Assembly (NCBI RefSeq): GCF_002966125.1
Contig: NZ_CP027062.1
Location: 2,962,501-3,026,500, forward strand
DNA length: 64,000 nucleotides
Direction of reading: 5' to 3'
Origin: Pukyongia salina
GTDB lineage: Bacteria > Bacteroidota > Bacteroidia > Flavobacteriales > Flavobacteriaceae
Under the pieces are notes generated by a model. That model did not search any database. It was given only the letters and a program-made list of their open reading frames with translations, and was not told the origin of the DNA. Shown here in pieces: positions 17,300-24,726 of the stretch; the stretch's first letter is position 1, and the number at the start of each line of letters is the position of its first letter. The position numbers were made by a program, and so were the translations under genes.

Positions 17300-17753
17300 A
17301 TGGTTCTAATATCTGCGCTGCGTGTGCTTTGGTCTTTACCTTATCGATCACCCGCTCCACTACACCATCCTCATTGATAAGAAAGGTTTTACGATGTATC
17401 CCATCATATTCCCTACCCATGAATTTCTTTGGGCCCCAAACACCAAAAGCGTTAATCACTTCTTTGTTGGTATCGGCCAGTAAAGGGAAAGGAAATTTGA
17501 ATTTATTTCTGAAATTGCTTTGTTTTTTTTCGGTGTCGGCACTTACTCCCAGTAATTCGTACCCTTCGGCCTGTAACTCGGCATAATGATCCCTTAAGTT
17601 ACACGCCTCCAGCGTACATCCGGGTGTACTGGCTGCCGGGTAGAAGAACACCACTAATTTCTTTCCCTTGTAATCTGATAATGAGATGGGATTTCCATCT
17701 TGATCGTTCACTGTAAAATTTGGAACTTTGTCCCCTGCTTTTAATGTTTGCAT
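17298..17753 (-). CDS. bcp: Thioredoxin-dependent peroxiredoxin, BCP/PrxQ type
   Basis: This 151-aa peroxidase reduces hydrogen and organic peroxides with thioredoxin as donor. It has the family motif STPGCTLEAC with the peroxidatic C46 and the resolving C51 five residues later, as in 2-Cys PrxQ proteins. The catalytic Thr (T43-P44) and a conserved Arg in the TFLINEDGVVERV region are present or well placed. It is cytoplasmic. It is divergent from nth, whose -7 element begins 5 nt outside this start codon. Confidence 0.95.
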   Translation of the reverse strand: MQTLKAGDKVPNFTVNDQDGNPISLSDYKGKKLVVFFYPAASTPGCTLEACNLRDHYAELQAEGYELLGVSADTEKKQSNFRNKFKFPFPLLADTNKEVINAFGVWGPKKFMGREYDGIHRKTFLINEDGVVERVIDKVKTKAHAAQILEP

Positions 17754-17757
17754 AGCT

Positions 17758-17765
17758 TATTTTTG
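17758..17765 (+). promoter_or_regulatory. -7 promoter element for nth
   Basis: TATTTTTG matches TAnnTTTG and predicts a leader of about 11 nt before the ATG at 17782. This supports that start over the upstream extension to 17728, which would lie inside bcp. Confidence 0.5.
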
Positions 17766-17781
17766 CGTAAAATTAGTTAAA

Positions 17782-18462
17782 ATGAAGAAGCAGGAAAAGG
17801 TACAATTTGTTATTGATACGTTAAATACAATTTATCCCGAAATTCCCATTCCATTAGATCATAAAGATCCTTACACTTTATTGATAGCAGTCCTTCTCTC
17901 TGCACAGAGCACAGATGTTCGCGTGAACCAAATTACCCCTTTGCTCTTCCAAGTAGCCGATAACCCCTCCGATATGGTAAAACTATCGGTAGAAGAGATC
18001 CGAGAGATCATCAAACCGGTAGGGCTCTCCCCTATGAAATCCAAGGGAATTCACGGACTTTCAGAAATACTGATCGAAAAACATGGTGGCAAGGTGCCGG
18101 CGAGTTTCGAAGACCTGGAAGCTTTGCCTGCCGTAGGACATAAAACAGCAAGTGTGGTGATGAGTCAGGCCTTCAATATACCTGCTTTTCCGGTAGATAC
18201 TCATATCCACAGGCTAATGTATCGCTGGGGTTTTTCTAATGGGAAAAATGTAGTTCAGACAGAGAAAGATGCCAAAAGGCTATTTCCAAAGGACCTTTGG
18301 AACAAATTACATTTACAGATCATATGGTATGGCAGGGAATATTCGCCGGCAAGAGGATGGGATCTGGAAAAGGATATCATTACGAGAACTATAGGAAGGA
18401 AAAGCGTGATCGAGGAGTATTTCAGAAAAAACAAAAAGACAAAAAAAACCCTGAAACGTTGA
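17782..18462 (+). CDS. nth: Endonuclease III lacking the [4Fe-4S] cluster
   Basis: This 226-aa base-excision glycosylase/AP lyase removes oxidised pyrimidines. The helix-hairpin-helix LPAVGHKTASVV has the catalytic lysine K121 and is followed by catalytic D139 in FPVDTHIHR. The usual C-terminal Cys-x6-Cys-x2-Cys-x5-Cys cluster loop is absent: after IIWYGREYSPARGWDLEKD there are no cysteines, and the chain ends in a Lys-rich tail. Enzyme activity is still expected because both catalytic residues are intact. I used the ATG at 17782, which fits the promoter and the family N-terminus. The stop codon lies inside the terminator hairpin. Confidence 0.93.
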   Translation: MKKQEKVQFVIDTLNTIYPEIPIPLDHKDPYTLLIAVLLSAQSTDVRVNQITPLLFQVADNPSDMVKLSVEEIREIIKPVGLSPMKSKGIHGLSEILIEKHGGKVPASFEDLEALPAVGHKTASVVMSQAFNIPAFPVDTHIHRLMYRWGFSNGKNVVQTEKDAKRLFPKDLWNKLHLQIIWYGREYSPARGWDLEKDIITRTIGRKSVIEEYFRKNKKTKKTLKR

Positions 18463-18475
18463 TTTCAGGGTTTTT
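18444..18475. terminator. Bidirectional terminator overlapping the nth stop codon
   Basis: AAAAACCCTGAAA (18444-18456) pairs with TTTCAGGGTTTTT (18463-18475) across a 6-nt loop. A and T runs flank it, so it can serve nth and the convergent small gene. Confidence 0.92.
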
Positions 18476-18482
18476 CCAAAGT

Positions 18483-18635
18483 TTAGTTTAGAAGTGCTTC
18501 AAACTTCATTTTATTATAATCTATAACACTTAAAGCCTTCGAATAGTCAAGGAGAAATTTAATCGTTTCTTCCTTCGGAACGTTATTTTTATTCACGCGT
18601 TCCGAGCGTGAAGTTTCAGAGTACATTTTTTGCAT
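18483..18635 (-). CDS. Small 50-aa protein of unknown function
   Basis: A short reading frame from the ATG at 18635 (a second ATG at 18626) to a TAA at 18485-18483. The product is charged and soluble, with the segments ETSRSERVNKN, VPKEETIKFLLDYS and the tail YNKMKFEALLN. It lies 58 nt downstream of the sigma factor gene on the same strand and ends right before a terminator that also works in its direction. From memory, very similar small proteins sit beside this sigma factor in other flavobacteria, so I think it is real; I could not check this. Confidence 0.65.
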   Translation of the reverse strand: MQKMYSETSRSERVNKNNVPKEETIKFLLDYSKALSVIDYNKMKFEALLN

Positions 18636-18693
18636 AGAACGTTATTTTGAGGTTATTCTTTCCTAATAACGAACCTATTTTCAGTTTATTGTA

Positions 18694-19278
18694 TTAATTG
18701 GTTAAGATAATATTGTGTTTATTGATCACCTTTCTCAAATTGATAAGCGCATAACGCATTCGGCCCAGTGCTGTATTAATACTAACCCCGGTTTGCTCAC
18801 TAATTTCCTTGAAGCTCATATCCTTGTAAATTCGCATTACAAGTACCTGCTTCTGGTCTTCAGGCAGCTCTTCGATCAGTCTCCTAACATCGCTTTCTAC
18901 CTGTCCTTTGATCATTCTTTTCTCAATGTTCAGGTTTCCATCGCTCAGTACCGAAAATATATTGAAATCGTTGTTATTCTCAAATTTCGGCATTCGGTTA
19001 TTTTTTCTGAAGTGATCTATCACAAGATTGTGTGCGATCCTCATTACCCACGGCAAAAACTTTCCTTCTTCATTATAGGCACCTCGTTTCAGGGTGTTGA
19101 TCACCTTGATAAAAGTATCCTGAAAAATATCTTCCGCTACGTCTCGGTCGTATACTTTAGAATAAATAAAACTGAAAATTCTTTGCTTGTGTCGCGTAAT
19201 AAGATCGCAAAGGGCAGATTCATTGCCATTCATATATGCGCTAACTAGAAACGCATCGGTGGGTGTGCTTTGCTTCAT
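18694..19278 (-). CDS. RNA polymerase sigma factor, ECF-like
   Basis: This 194-aa sigma-70 family factor has region 2 with the FSFIYSKVYDRDVAEDIFQDTFIKVI and DHFRKNNR segments, and region 4 with LPEDQKQVLVMRIYKDMSFKEISEQTGVSINTALGR in a helix-turn-helix. There is no anti-sigma gene next to it, so it may be controlled elsewhere or act constitutively. I chose the ATG at 19278; an in-frame start at 19302 would add eight residues that do not fit the family. The small 50-aa gene is directly downstream. Confidence 0.88.
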   Translation of the reverse strand: MKQSTPTDAFLVSAYMNGNESALCDLITRHKQRIFSFIYSKVYDRDVAEDIFQDTFIKVINTLKRGAYNEEGKFLPWVMRIAHNLVIDHFRKNNRMPKFENNNDFNIFSVLSDGNLNIEKRMIKGQVESDVRRLIEELPEDQKQVLVMRIYKDMSFKEISEQTGVSINTALGRMRYALINLRKVINKHNIILTN

Positions 19279-19621
19279 ATCAATACTTTTTAAAATAAAC
19301 AACTATGAATTTTTGGTTGTCTAGTCGCTATGTTTATTTATTGAAAGTAGTAATATGCTATAGGCAATGAGTTTTTTGGTGTTTTGTGAGTGGTAAATAT
19401 AACAACAAAGAATTATGAAATGCAAAAAAAAGTGAGTATTTTCCTGATTAACCTACCAATTCACATGGTTAATAACCACATCAAGCCCTGTAAAAGCTTA
19501 TTTTCCTTACAAAATGTTAAATATTTAGTGGACTGGATAATAGTTCGCAAAAAGCCAGGGGAATACTCTAAAATTCATTGCTGAATAGTATCTTTGCAAA
19601 ATTCAGTAAATCGTAGCCATT
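19279..19621. other. Intergenic region between the sigma factor gene and uvrA
   Basis: A divergent 343-bp gap. It holds the uvrA -7 element (19589-19596) and a palindrome TGGTTA-A-TAACCA (19466-19478) that could bind a regulator. A 64-codon frame (19390-19584, plus strand) exists, but its product looks like translated AT-rich noncoding DNA. I see no other gene or repeat. Confidence 0.5.
19589..19596 (+). promoter_or_regulatory. -7 promoter element for uvrA
   Basis: TATCTTTG matches TAnnTTTG and gives a leader of about 19 nt to the TTG start at 19622. Confidence 0.5.
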
Positions 19622-22396
19622 TTGAACACTCAAACCCTTAGCGCCAAAGAAAATATCCTAATCCAGGGCGCAAAGCTGCACAATCTTAAGAACATTTCGG
19701 TGGCCATCCCACGAAATAAACTTGTGGTTATTACAGGCTTATCTGGGAGTGGAAAGTCCAGTCTTGCCTTCGATACGCTCTATGCAGAGGGTCAGAGACG
19801 CTATGTGGAAAGCCTATCGTCTTATGCACGACAGTTCTTAGGCCGCCTGAATAAACCCAAAGTAGATGCTATTAAAGGCATTGCACCCGCAATTGCTATA
19901 GAACAAAAGGTAAATGCAACAAACCCTCGTTCTACGGTGGGTACTTCTACAGAGATCTACGATTACCTGAAATTACTTTACACGCGTATTGGCCGTACTT
20001 ATTCGCCGGTTTCCGGAGAAGAGGTAAAAAAAGACTCGGTAAGCGATGTTATAAATTATATCAAATCCTTTCCGGAGGGTAAAAAATTATTGCTGCTTTC
20101 CCCTATTCTCCTTGAGGAGGGACGAAGCATGGAGAACAAGCTTCAGGCATTGGCACAACAGGGATATGCCCGGGTGAAATTTGACGATACCGTTGTAAGA
20201 ATAGACGAATTAAAAGGGTCGCTTCCGAAGAAATTATTTTTAGTGGTAGACCGGGTGATCACCCAGGATGATGAAGATTTTTATAATCGTCTGGCTGATG
20301 CCGCCGAAGTTGCCTTCTTTGAAGGTAAAGGTGAATTGATCGTTGAGAACCTGGAAGATGGGTCTTCTAAAGCTTTTAATAATCGTTTCGAAGCCGACGG
20401 GATCACCTTTATGGAGCCCAATGTGCATCTGTTCAGTTTTAACAATCCGTACGGTGCCTGCCCAAAATGTGAAGGCTATGGCGATGTTATTGGTATCGAT
20501 GAGGATCTCGTTATCCCAAATACAGCCTTATCTGTATACGATAACGCTATCTTCCCCTGGAGAGGTGAAAGTATGAGCTGGTATCGCGATCAATTGGTGA
20601 ATAACGCTTATAAATTCGACTTCCCCATTCACAAGCCGTGGTTTCAGTTAACCGAGGCCCAAAAACAGCTTGTATGGGATGGGAATGAATTTTTTGAAGG
20701 CCTGCACGATTTTTTCAGTTTTCTGGAATCGAAAAGCTATAAGATCCAGAACCGAGTGATGTTATCCCGCTACAGAGGAAAGACAAAATGCAGTACGTGT
20801 AATGGAAAGCGCCTGCGCCCCGAGGCCACCTATGTAAAGATAAACGGAGTTTCAATACAGGAATTAGTAGAGTTGCCTTTGCACAAGGTTGCGAAATTCT
20901 TCGATGAGATCGAGTTGAACGCATACGACCAAAAGGTCGCCAAAAGATTATTGTTAGAGATAAGAAACCGACTTTCATTTCTTATGGATGTTGGACTTAG
21001 CTACTTAACCCTTAACCGGAAATCGAATACGCTTTCAGGTGGGGAATCCCAGCGAATTAATTTAGCCACTTCGCTGGGTAGTAGCTTGGTAGGCTCTATG
21101 TACATCCTGGATGAGCCAAGTATTGGGCTTCATCCCAAAGACACAGAACGGCTCATTGGAGTGTTGCAGTCGCTTCGCGATCTTGGTAATACAGTGATCG
21201 TTGTTGAGCATGATGAGGATATCATGAAAGCAGCCGACGCCATCATCGATATTGGCCCTGAGGCCGGAACGCATGGTGGTGAGATAGTCGCAGAAGGAAG
21301 CTATAACGACATCCTGATAGCCGATTCGCTAACCGCTAAATACCTCAATGGCACCCTGGAGATCGAGGTTCCGGTAAAAAGACGTAGCTGGAAGAATAGT
21401 ATAAAACTTCTGGGAGCAAGACACAATAATCTTCAGAATATTGACGCCGAGTTCCCTCTAGGCGTATTTACGGCAGTGACAGGAGTTTCCGGAAGCGGAA
21501 AGAGTACCCTGGTTAAAAAGATCCTCTACCCTGCCCTGTTGAGGGAAATTGGTGGATATGGAGAAAAACCCGGGCAGTTTACCGGTCTCGAGGGAAATTA
21601 TAGTAGTATAAAGAGCATAGAGTTCATCGATCAGAACCCAATTGGTAGATCGAGCAGATCAAACCCGGTGACCTATATCAAGGCCTATGACGACATCCGA
21701 AATCTATTTGCAGATCAGAAACTATCGGATATTCGAGGATATAAGGCGAAACATTTCAGCTTTAATGTAGATGGAGGACGTTGTGAAACCTGTAAGGGGG
21801 AAGGAGAAGTGACCATCGAGATGCAGTTTATGGCCGATGTTCACCTTGAATGTGAAACCTGTGGTGGAAAACGTTTTAAAAAGGAGATCCTGGAAGTAAC
21901 CTTCGACGATAAGAATATAAACGACATACTCACACTCACGGTAGATGAGGCCATCGACTTCTTCAAAGAATCCGGGATAGGAAAAATAGTGAACAAGTTA
22001 CAGCCGTTACAAGATGTTGGGCTGGGTTATGTACAATTAGGTCAAAGCTCCTCCACCCTATCCGGCGGAGAAGCGCAACGTATTAAACTCGCTTCTTTCC
22101 TGGTAAAAGGTACCTCCAAAGACAAAGCGCTGTTTATTTTTGATGAACCCACTACCGGACTCCATTTCCATGACATCAAAAAACTCCTTGCATCGTTTTA
22201 TGCGTTGCTGGACCGCGGGCATACAGTAATCGTTGTGGAACACAATATCGACCTTATTAAATGTGCAGATCATATTATCGACCTGGGCCCTGAAGGAGGA
22301 GAAAAAGGTGGCCGTGTGGTAGCAACCGGCACTCCTGAAACCGTTGCCGGCATTTCTGAATCGTTTACAGGCGAATATCTGAAAGATAAGATCTAA
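19622..22396 (+). CDS. uvrA: Excinuclease ABC subunit A
   Basis: The 924-aa damage-recognition ATPase of nucleotide excision repair. It has Walker A GLSGSGKS (39-46) and a second GVSGSGKST in the C-terminal half. Both zinc modules are visible ([13 protein letters not shown] with [25 protein letters not shown] with CETCGGKRF), as are two ABC signatures LSGGESQRI and LSGGEAQRI. Length matches the usual 930-950 aa. The start is TTG, shown by the family N-terminus (the segment [13 protein letters not shown]) and the promoter position. No LexA-type box was evident. It appears monocistronic. Confidence 0.97.
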   Translation: MNTQTLSAKENILIQGAKLHNLKNISVAIPRNKLVVITGLSGSGKSSLAFDTLYAEGQRRYVESLSSYARQFLGRLNKPKVDAIKGIAPAIAIEQKVNATNPRSTVGTSTEIYDYLKLLYTRIGRTYSPVSGEEVKKDSVSDVINYIKSFPEGKKLLLLSPILLEEGRSMENKLQALAQQGYARVKFDDTVVRIDELKGSLPKKLFLVVDRVITQDDEDFYNRLADAAEVAFFEGKGELIVENLEDGSSKAFNNRFEADGITFMEPNVHLFSFNNPYGACPKCEGYGDVIGIDEDLVIPNTALSVYDNAIFPWRGESMSWYRDQLVNNAYKFDFPIHKPWFQLTEAQKQLVWDGNEFFEGLHDFFSFLESKSYKIQNRVMLSRYRGKTKCSTCNGKRLRPEATYVKINGVSIQELVELPLHKVAKFFDEIELNAYDQKVAKRLLLEIRNRLSFLMDVGLSYLTLNRKSNTLSGGESQRINLATSLGSSLVGSMYILDEPSIGLHPKDTERLIGVLQSLRDLGNTVIVVEHDEDIMKAADAIIDIGPEAGTHGGEIVAEGSYNDILIADSLTAKYLNGTLEIEVPVKRRSWKNSIKLLGARHNNLQNIDAEFPLGVFTAVTGVSGSGKSTLVKKILYPALLREIGGYGEKPGQFTGLEGNYSSIKSIEFIDQNPIGRSSRSNPVTYIKAYDDIRNLFADQKLSDIRGYKAKHFSFNVDGGRCETCKGEGEVTIEMQFMADVHLECETCGGKRFKKEILEVTFDDKNINDILTLTVDEAIDFFKESGIGKIVNKLQPLQDVGLGYVQLGQSSSTLSGGEAQRIKLASFLVKGTSKDKALFIFDEPTTGLHFHDIKKLLASFYALLDRGHTVIVVEHNIDLIKCADHIIDLGPEGGEKGGRVVATGTPETVAGISESFTGEYLKDKI

Positions 22397-22501
22397 GCCG
22401 TTTCAGCAAAGTTTTTTTAGTACATTGAAGTGAATTTGGGATCCATGGCGAAGAATTTTGATCCCGAGATCATTGTTTTGTGGTACTCAAAATTTTCTGC
22501 T

Positions 22502-23395
22502 ATGAAAAAGTTGCTGTTTCTTATTTCGTTATGTTTTCTGAATCTTTCTTTTGCACAACCCTTTCTCCCAATGCTGGATAATGATCATCGCTGGAGTGTT
22601 GATGTTGTGTATTGTCCTTTTGGAGGTCCTCCCCCTTTCTCGTTCACCACCACTTATCAGCTTTCCATAATTGGTGAAGGAATTGTAAATGGCAAGACCT
22701 ATAAGATAATTGAAAGCACTCCCGGTATTATAACGGGATGTTTGGTAAGGGAAGAAAATGGCATCGTGTATAAGTACAATCCTACTATTAACGACGAGGA
22801 GGTATTATATGACTTTAATTTGGAAGTAGGAGATACTTTTACAATGTTGGACAGCCCCAGTTGTACACTGGGTGACTCCACTCCGGGTCTGGGAGCCCAA
22901 TTAACAGTTACGAATACATTTTCCAACATGATTGCTGGAGAACTTCGAAAAGTAATCGAGTTTTCAACTGCTCCTTATGGAGAAGAATACTGGATCGAAG
23001 GGATTGGGTCAATCACGGGATTCGAACCTTATGTAGAGGTATTGGATAGTACGTGTTGGTCCAAATTGGCGTGTTTTACGATCGATGGGACCATATATTA
23101 TTTCAACAATGCCACGGCTTGCGACAACACCACACTTAACTTACCGGAATATCTACGGGATGATATTGTACTTGCACCAAATCCGGTGACAGACGTCTCT
23201 ATTCTTCAACTGCCTTCGGAATTAAATATAGACACCATTCGTATTCTTGATATCACCGGTAAGGTTATTTCCGAAGCAACAATAACCAAAAACTACATGA
23301 CTATCAGCGCAATGGACTATGCCGCCGGTGTTTATTTCTATCAGGCACTAAGTGAAGATAATGTGATCAAGACCGAACGATTTGTTATAAGATAG
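22502..23395 (+). CDS. T9SS-secreted protein with C-terminal sorting domain
   Basis: The 297-aa product starts with a signal peptide (about 1-18, ending SFAQP) at the ATG 22502; the frame extends to 22430 but that part lacks a signal. The middle domain is rich in Asp, Gly and aromatics with several cysteines. The last 70 residues form a type A T9SS sorting domain, with APNPVTD, IRILDITGKVI and the end YAAGVYFYQALS-VIKTERFVIR. It is therefore carried to the surface or released by the gliding-linked type IX system. The ligand is unknown. The stop codon overlaps the start of a heptamer repeat. Confidence 0.85.
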   Translation: MKKLLFLISLCFLNLSFAQPFLPMLDNDHRWSVDVVYCPFGGPPPFSFTTTYQLSIIGEGIVNGKTYKIIESTPGIITGCLVREENGIVYKYNPTINDEEVLYDFNLEVGDTFTMLDSPSCTLGDSTPGLGAQLTVTNTFSNMIAGELRKVIEFSTAPYGEEYWIEGIGSITGFEPYVEVLDSTCWSKLACFTIDGTIYYFNNATACDNTTLNLPEYLRDDIVLAPNPVTDVSILQLPSELNIDTIRILDITGKVISEATITKNYMTISAMDYAAGVYFYQALSEDNVIKTERFVIR

Positions 23396-23449
23396 TTGTC
23401 TGTTGTCCGTTGTCTGTTGTCCGTTGTCTGTTGTCTGTTGTCTGTTGTC
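23395..23449. repeat. Heptamer tandem repeat (TGTTGTC/CGTTGTC)
   Basis: Nearly eight back-to-back copies of a 7-bp unit, mostly TGTTGTC with CGTTGTC variants, beginning at the last base of the T9SS gene stop codon. It is too short and regular for CRISPR and has no spacers. The reverse strand reads as an artefactual DNRQQTT-rich frame. Confidence 0.9.
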
Positions 23450-23518
23450 ATTCCGAACTTGATTCGGAATCTTGAACATGCATTAGATGCTAAATCAAGC
23501 CCGCCATGACCTTCGGGC
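23450..23518. repeat. Two-hairpin intergenic element, possibly a dispersed repeat
   Basis: ATTCCGAA-CTTGA-TTCGGAAT (23450-23470) and GCCCG with CGGGC (23499-23503, 23514-23518) form two hairpins around an AT-rich stretch. The sequence style resembles intergenic repeat units common in flavobacterial genomes; copies elsewhere cannot be seen in this window. Confidence 0.5.
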
Positions 23519-23549
23519 AGGTTGAGCATGAAAAATGAATGACTTCCAC

Positions 23550-23605
23550 AATCTGAAAATCTAATAACCTACTAATCTTATAACCTAAGAACCTCATAAT
23601 CATCT
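23550..23605. repeat. Degenerate 8-bp tandem repeat upstream of the sigma54-like promoter
   Basis: Seven consecutive octamers of the form AAYCTNAT (AATCTGAA, AATCTAAT, AACCTACT, AATCTTAT, AACCTAAG, AACCTCAT, AATCATCT), all in register, ending 10 bp before the sigma54-like box at 23616. Confidence 0.7.
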
Positions 23606-23615
23606 ATTTAAAATT

Positions 23616-23632
23616 TTGGCACGGCTATTGGT
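23616..23632 (+). promoter_or_regulatory. Sigma54-like promoter of exported paralog 1
   Basis: TTGGCACG-G-CTA-TTGG-T matches the sigma54 -24/-12 consensus (YTGGCACGRNNNTTGCW) at all but one position, with correct spacing. The start codon lies 83 nt from its first base. The downstream paralog has a similar box at almost the same distance. Confidence 0.6.
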
Positions 23633-23698
23633 TTTTTATAACCGAATAGCGCAGGTAGGCATCGCTGATTTTGCCTCATAACCCAAAATACATTGATT

Positions 23699-24313
23699 AT
23701 GAAAAAAAGTATTTTAACCGTAGTACTATTCCTGATAGGAATGACTACACAGACTTTTTCACAACAGAACAAAAATGTAGCTTATAATCCGGGTACATAC
23801 GATCGCTATTACAATTCGCATGAAATTCGTTTTGTAGAAAATGGTGTACTCTATTTGGTAGCTACCAACGGAACTTTCCATTTCCGTGAATTACACGACC
23901 CATATGGGTACCGAAATGGACGACGTAACTACAAGACGGTGTACTACAATTCGGTGCCGGGACAGGTAACCTACGCGAACTCTCGCAGAGGGTATAACAA
24001 CCTGATAAGAACAGACAGATTTGGACGAATACGTAGTATTGGCCCAACGCAGATCACCTATAAACGAAATGGAAAGGTAAGATCCATAGGATGTGTTACT
24101 ATGACCTACCACAGGGGATTACTTACTTCGGTTGGTAACCTTGAGATTCATTATAACCGTAGAGGAAAGATTAGAAAGACCACTGGTCACGTAAATAAGT
24201 ACAATAGAAAATATTGGCACGACTCTTGGTATAGGAATAATAACGATTGGGATGATGATGACTGGGACGATGATTGGGGCCACGATCGAGTAAGAAAAAA
24301 GAAAAAAGATTAA
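23699..24313 (+). CDS. Exported protein, paralog 1 (acidic tail)
   Basis: The 204-aa product has a signal peptide (about 1-22). A domain of repeating aromatic/basic strand units follows, with a recurring FGRIRSIGPTQITY, NGKVRSIGCVTMTY and LTSVGNLEIHY pattern of about 20-24 residues. The tail is D/W-rich and ends in a basic KKKKD. The domain is homologous to that of the next gene, where the units read YDDYGAVIQIEDIPIYY and YGRIIQAGNTEIRY. The family is unknown to me; an extracytoplasmic role is inferred from the signal. The ATG at 23699 follows an in-frame TTG by two codons. An inverted-repeat terminator follows. Confidence 0.75.
   Translation: MKKSILTVVLFLIGMTTQTFSQQNKNVAYNPGTYDRYYNSHEIRFVENGVLYLVATNGTFHFRELHDPYGYRNGRRNYKTVYYNSVPGQVTYANSRRGYNNLIRTDRFGRIRSIGPTQITYKRNGKVRSIGCVTMTYHRGLLTSVGNLEIHYNRRGKIRKTTGHVNKYNRKYWHDSWYRNNNDWDDDDWDDDWGHDRVRKKKKD
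24214..24230 (+). promoter_or_regulatory. Sigma54-like box inside paralog 1
   Basis: TTGGCACG-A-CTC-TTGG-T lies inside the coding sequence and matches the consensus to the same degree as the box at 23616. It could be chance from the KYWHDSWY codons. Confidence 0.2.
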
Positions 24314-24341
24314 TACATAGTTTTTTGGTTGGTTAGTTTTT

Positions 24342-24381
24342 AAATCCGTCGGATACTCTCAAGTTCCGGCGGATTTTATTT
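24342..24381 (+). terminator. Terminator after paralog 1
   Basis: AAATCCGTCGGA (24342-24353) pairs with TCCGGCGGATTT (24365-24376) with one G-T pair and an 11-nt loop, followed by TTATTTTTA. Confidence 0.85.
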
Positions 24382-24432
24382 TTAGTCCAGTAGCGTTTAG
24401 GTCATGTTCCATTAAGGATTGCGTAAAATTCC

Positions 24433-24623
24433 TCTCACTACTCACTTTTCATAACCTACATATCACAATTCCAAAAAAACAAATTATGATCAATATTCAA
24501 TATTTAAATCATTGGACATTGGAATTTATTTGAGATTTGGTGCTTCTTATTTGATATTTCAATTTCTATCCCCGCTTTTTTTCGTTTAAATAGAATTTCT
24601 TCTCACCATTCACTTCTCATCAC
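24433..24623. repeat. Imperfect 23-bp direct repeat pair
   Basis: TCTCACTACTCACTTTTCAT (24433 onward) and TCTCACCATTCACTTCTCAT (24601 onward), 23 bp each with four mismatches, flank about 145 bp of AT-rich DNA with no gene. Confidence 0.5.
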
Positions 24624-24645
24624 TGTTAATCAGGCTTTTACAATT

Positions 24646-24662
24646 TTGGCACGGTCTGTGTA
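24646..24662 (+). promoter_or_regulatory. Sigma54-like promoter of exported paralog 2
   Basis: TTGGCACG-G-TCT-GTGT-A has a perfect -24 box and a weaker -12 box (two mismatches to TTGC). It lies 81 nt before the ATG, compared with 83 nt at the paralog, with AATTTTGGCACGG shared between the two. Confidence 0.5.
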
Positions 24663-24726
24663 TTTAAGAGAAATGTATTGCTGACCAAACCAAAAGTTAA
24701 GCAAGTACAATTTAAAACCCAGAATT

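Larger units (their letters stand above)
24314..24726. other. Intergenic region between the two exported paralogs
   Basis: This 413-bp gap holds a terminator (24342-24376) preceded by the shared motif at 24321-24339, a 23-bp direct repeat pair (24433-24455 and 24601-24623, four mismatches), and an AT-rich stretch with repeated TTATTTGA words. A sigma54-like promoter follows at 24646. I see no gene in it. Confidence 0.6.

Noticed and set aside
19390-19584. 64-codon plus-strand frame upstream of uvrA
   Set aside because: Its product looks like translated AT-rich noncoding DNA, it overlaps the uvrA promoter and has no motif.
23395-23449. Heptamer array as a CRISPR
   Set aside because: The units are 7 bp, directly adjacent, with no spacers and no cas genes nearby.
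23341-23529. Minus-strand frame with repeated DNRQQTT residues
   Set aside because: It is the reverse reading of the heptamer repeat, not a protein.
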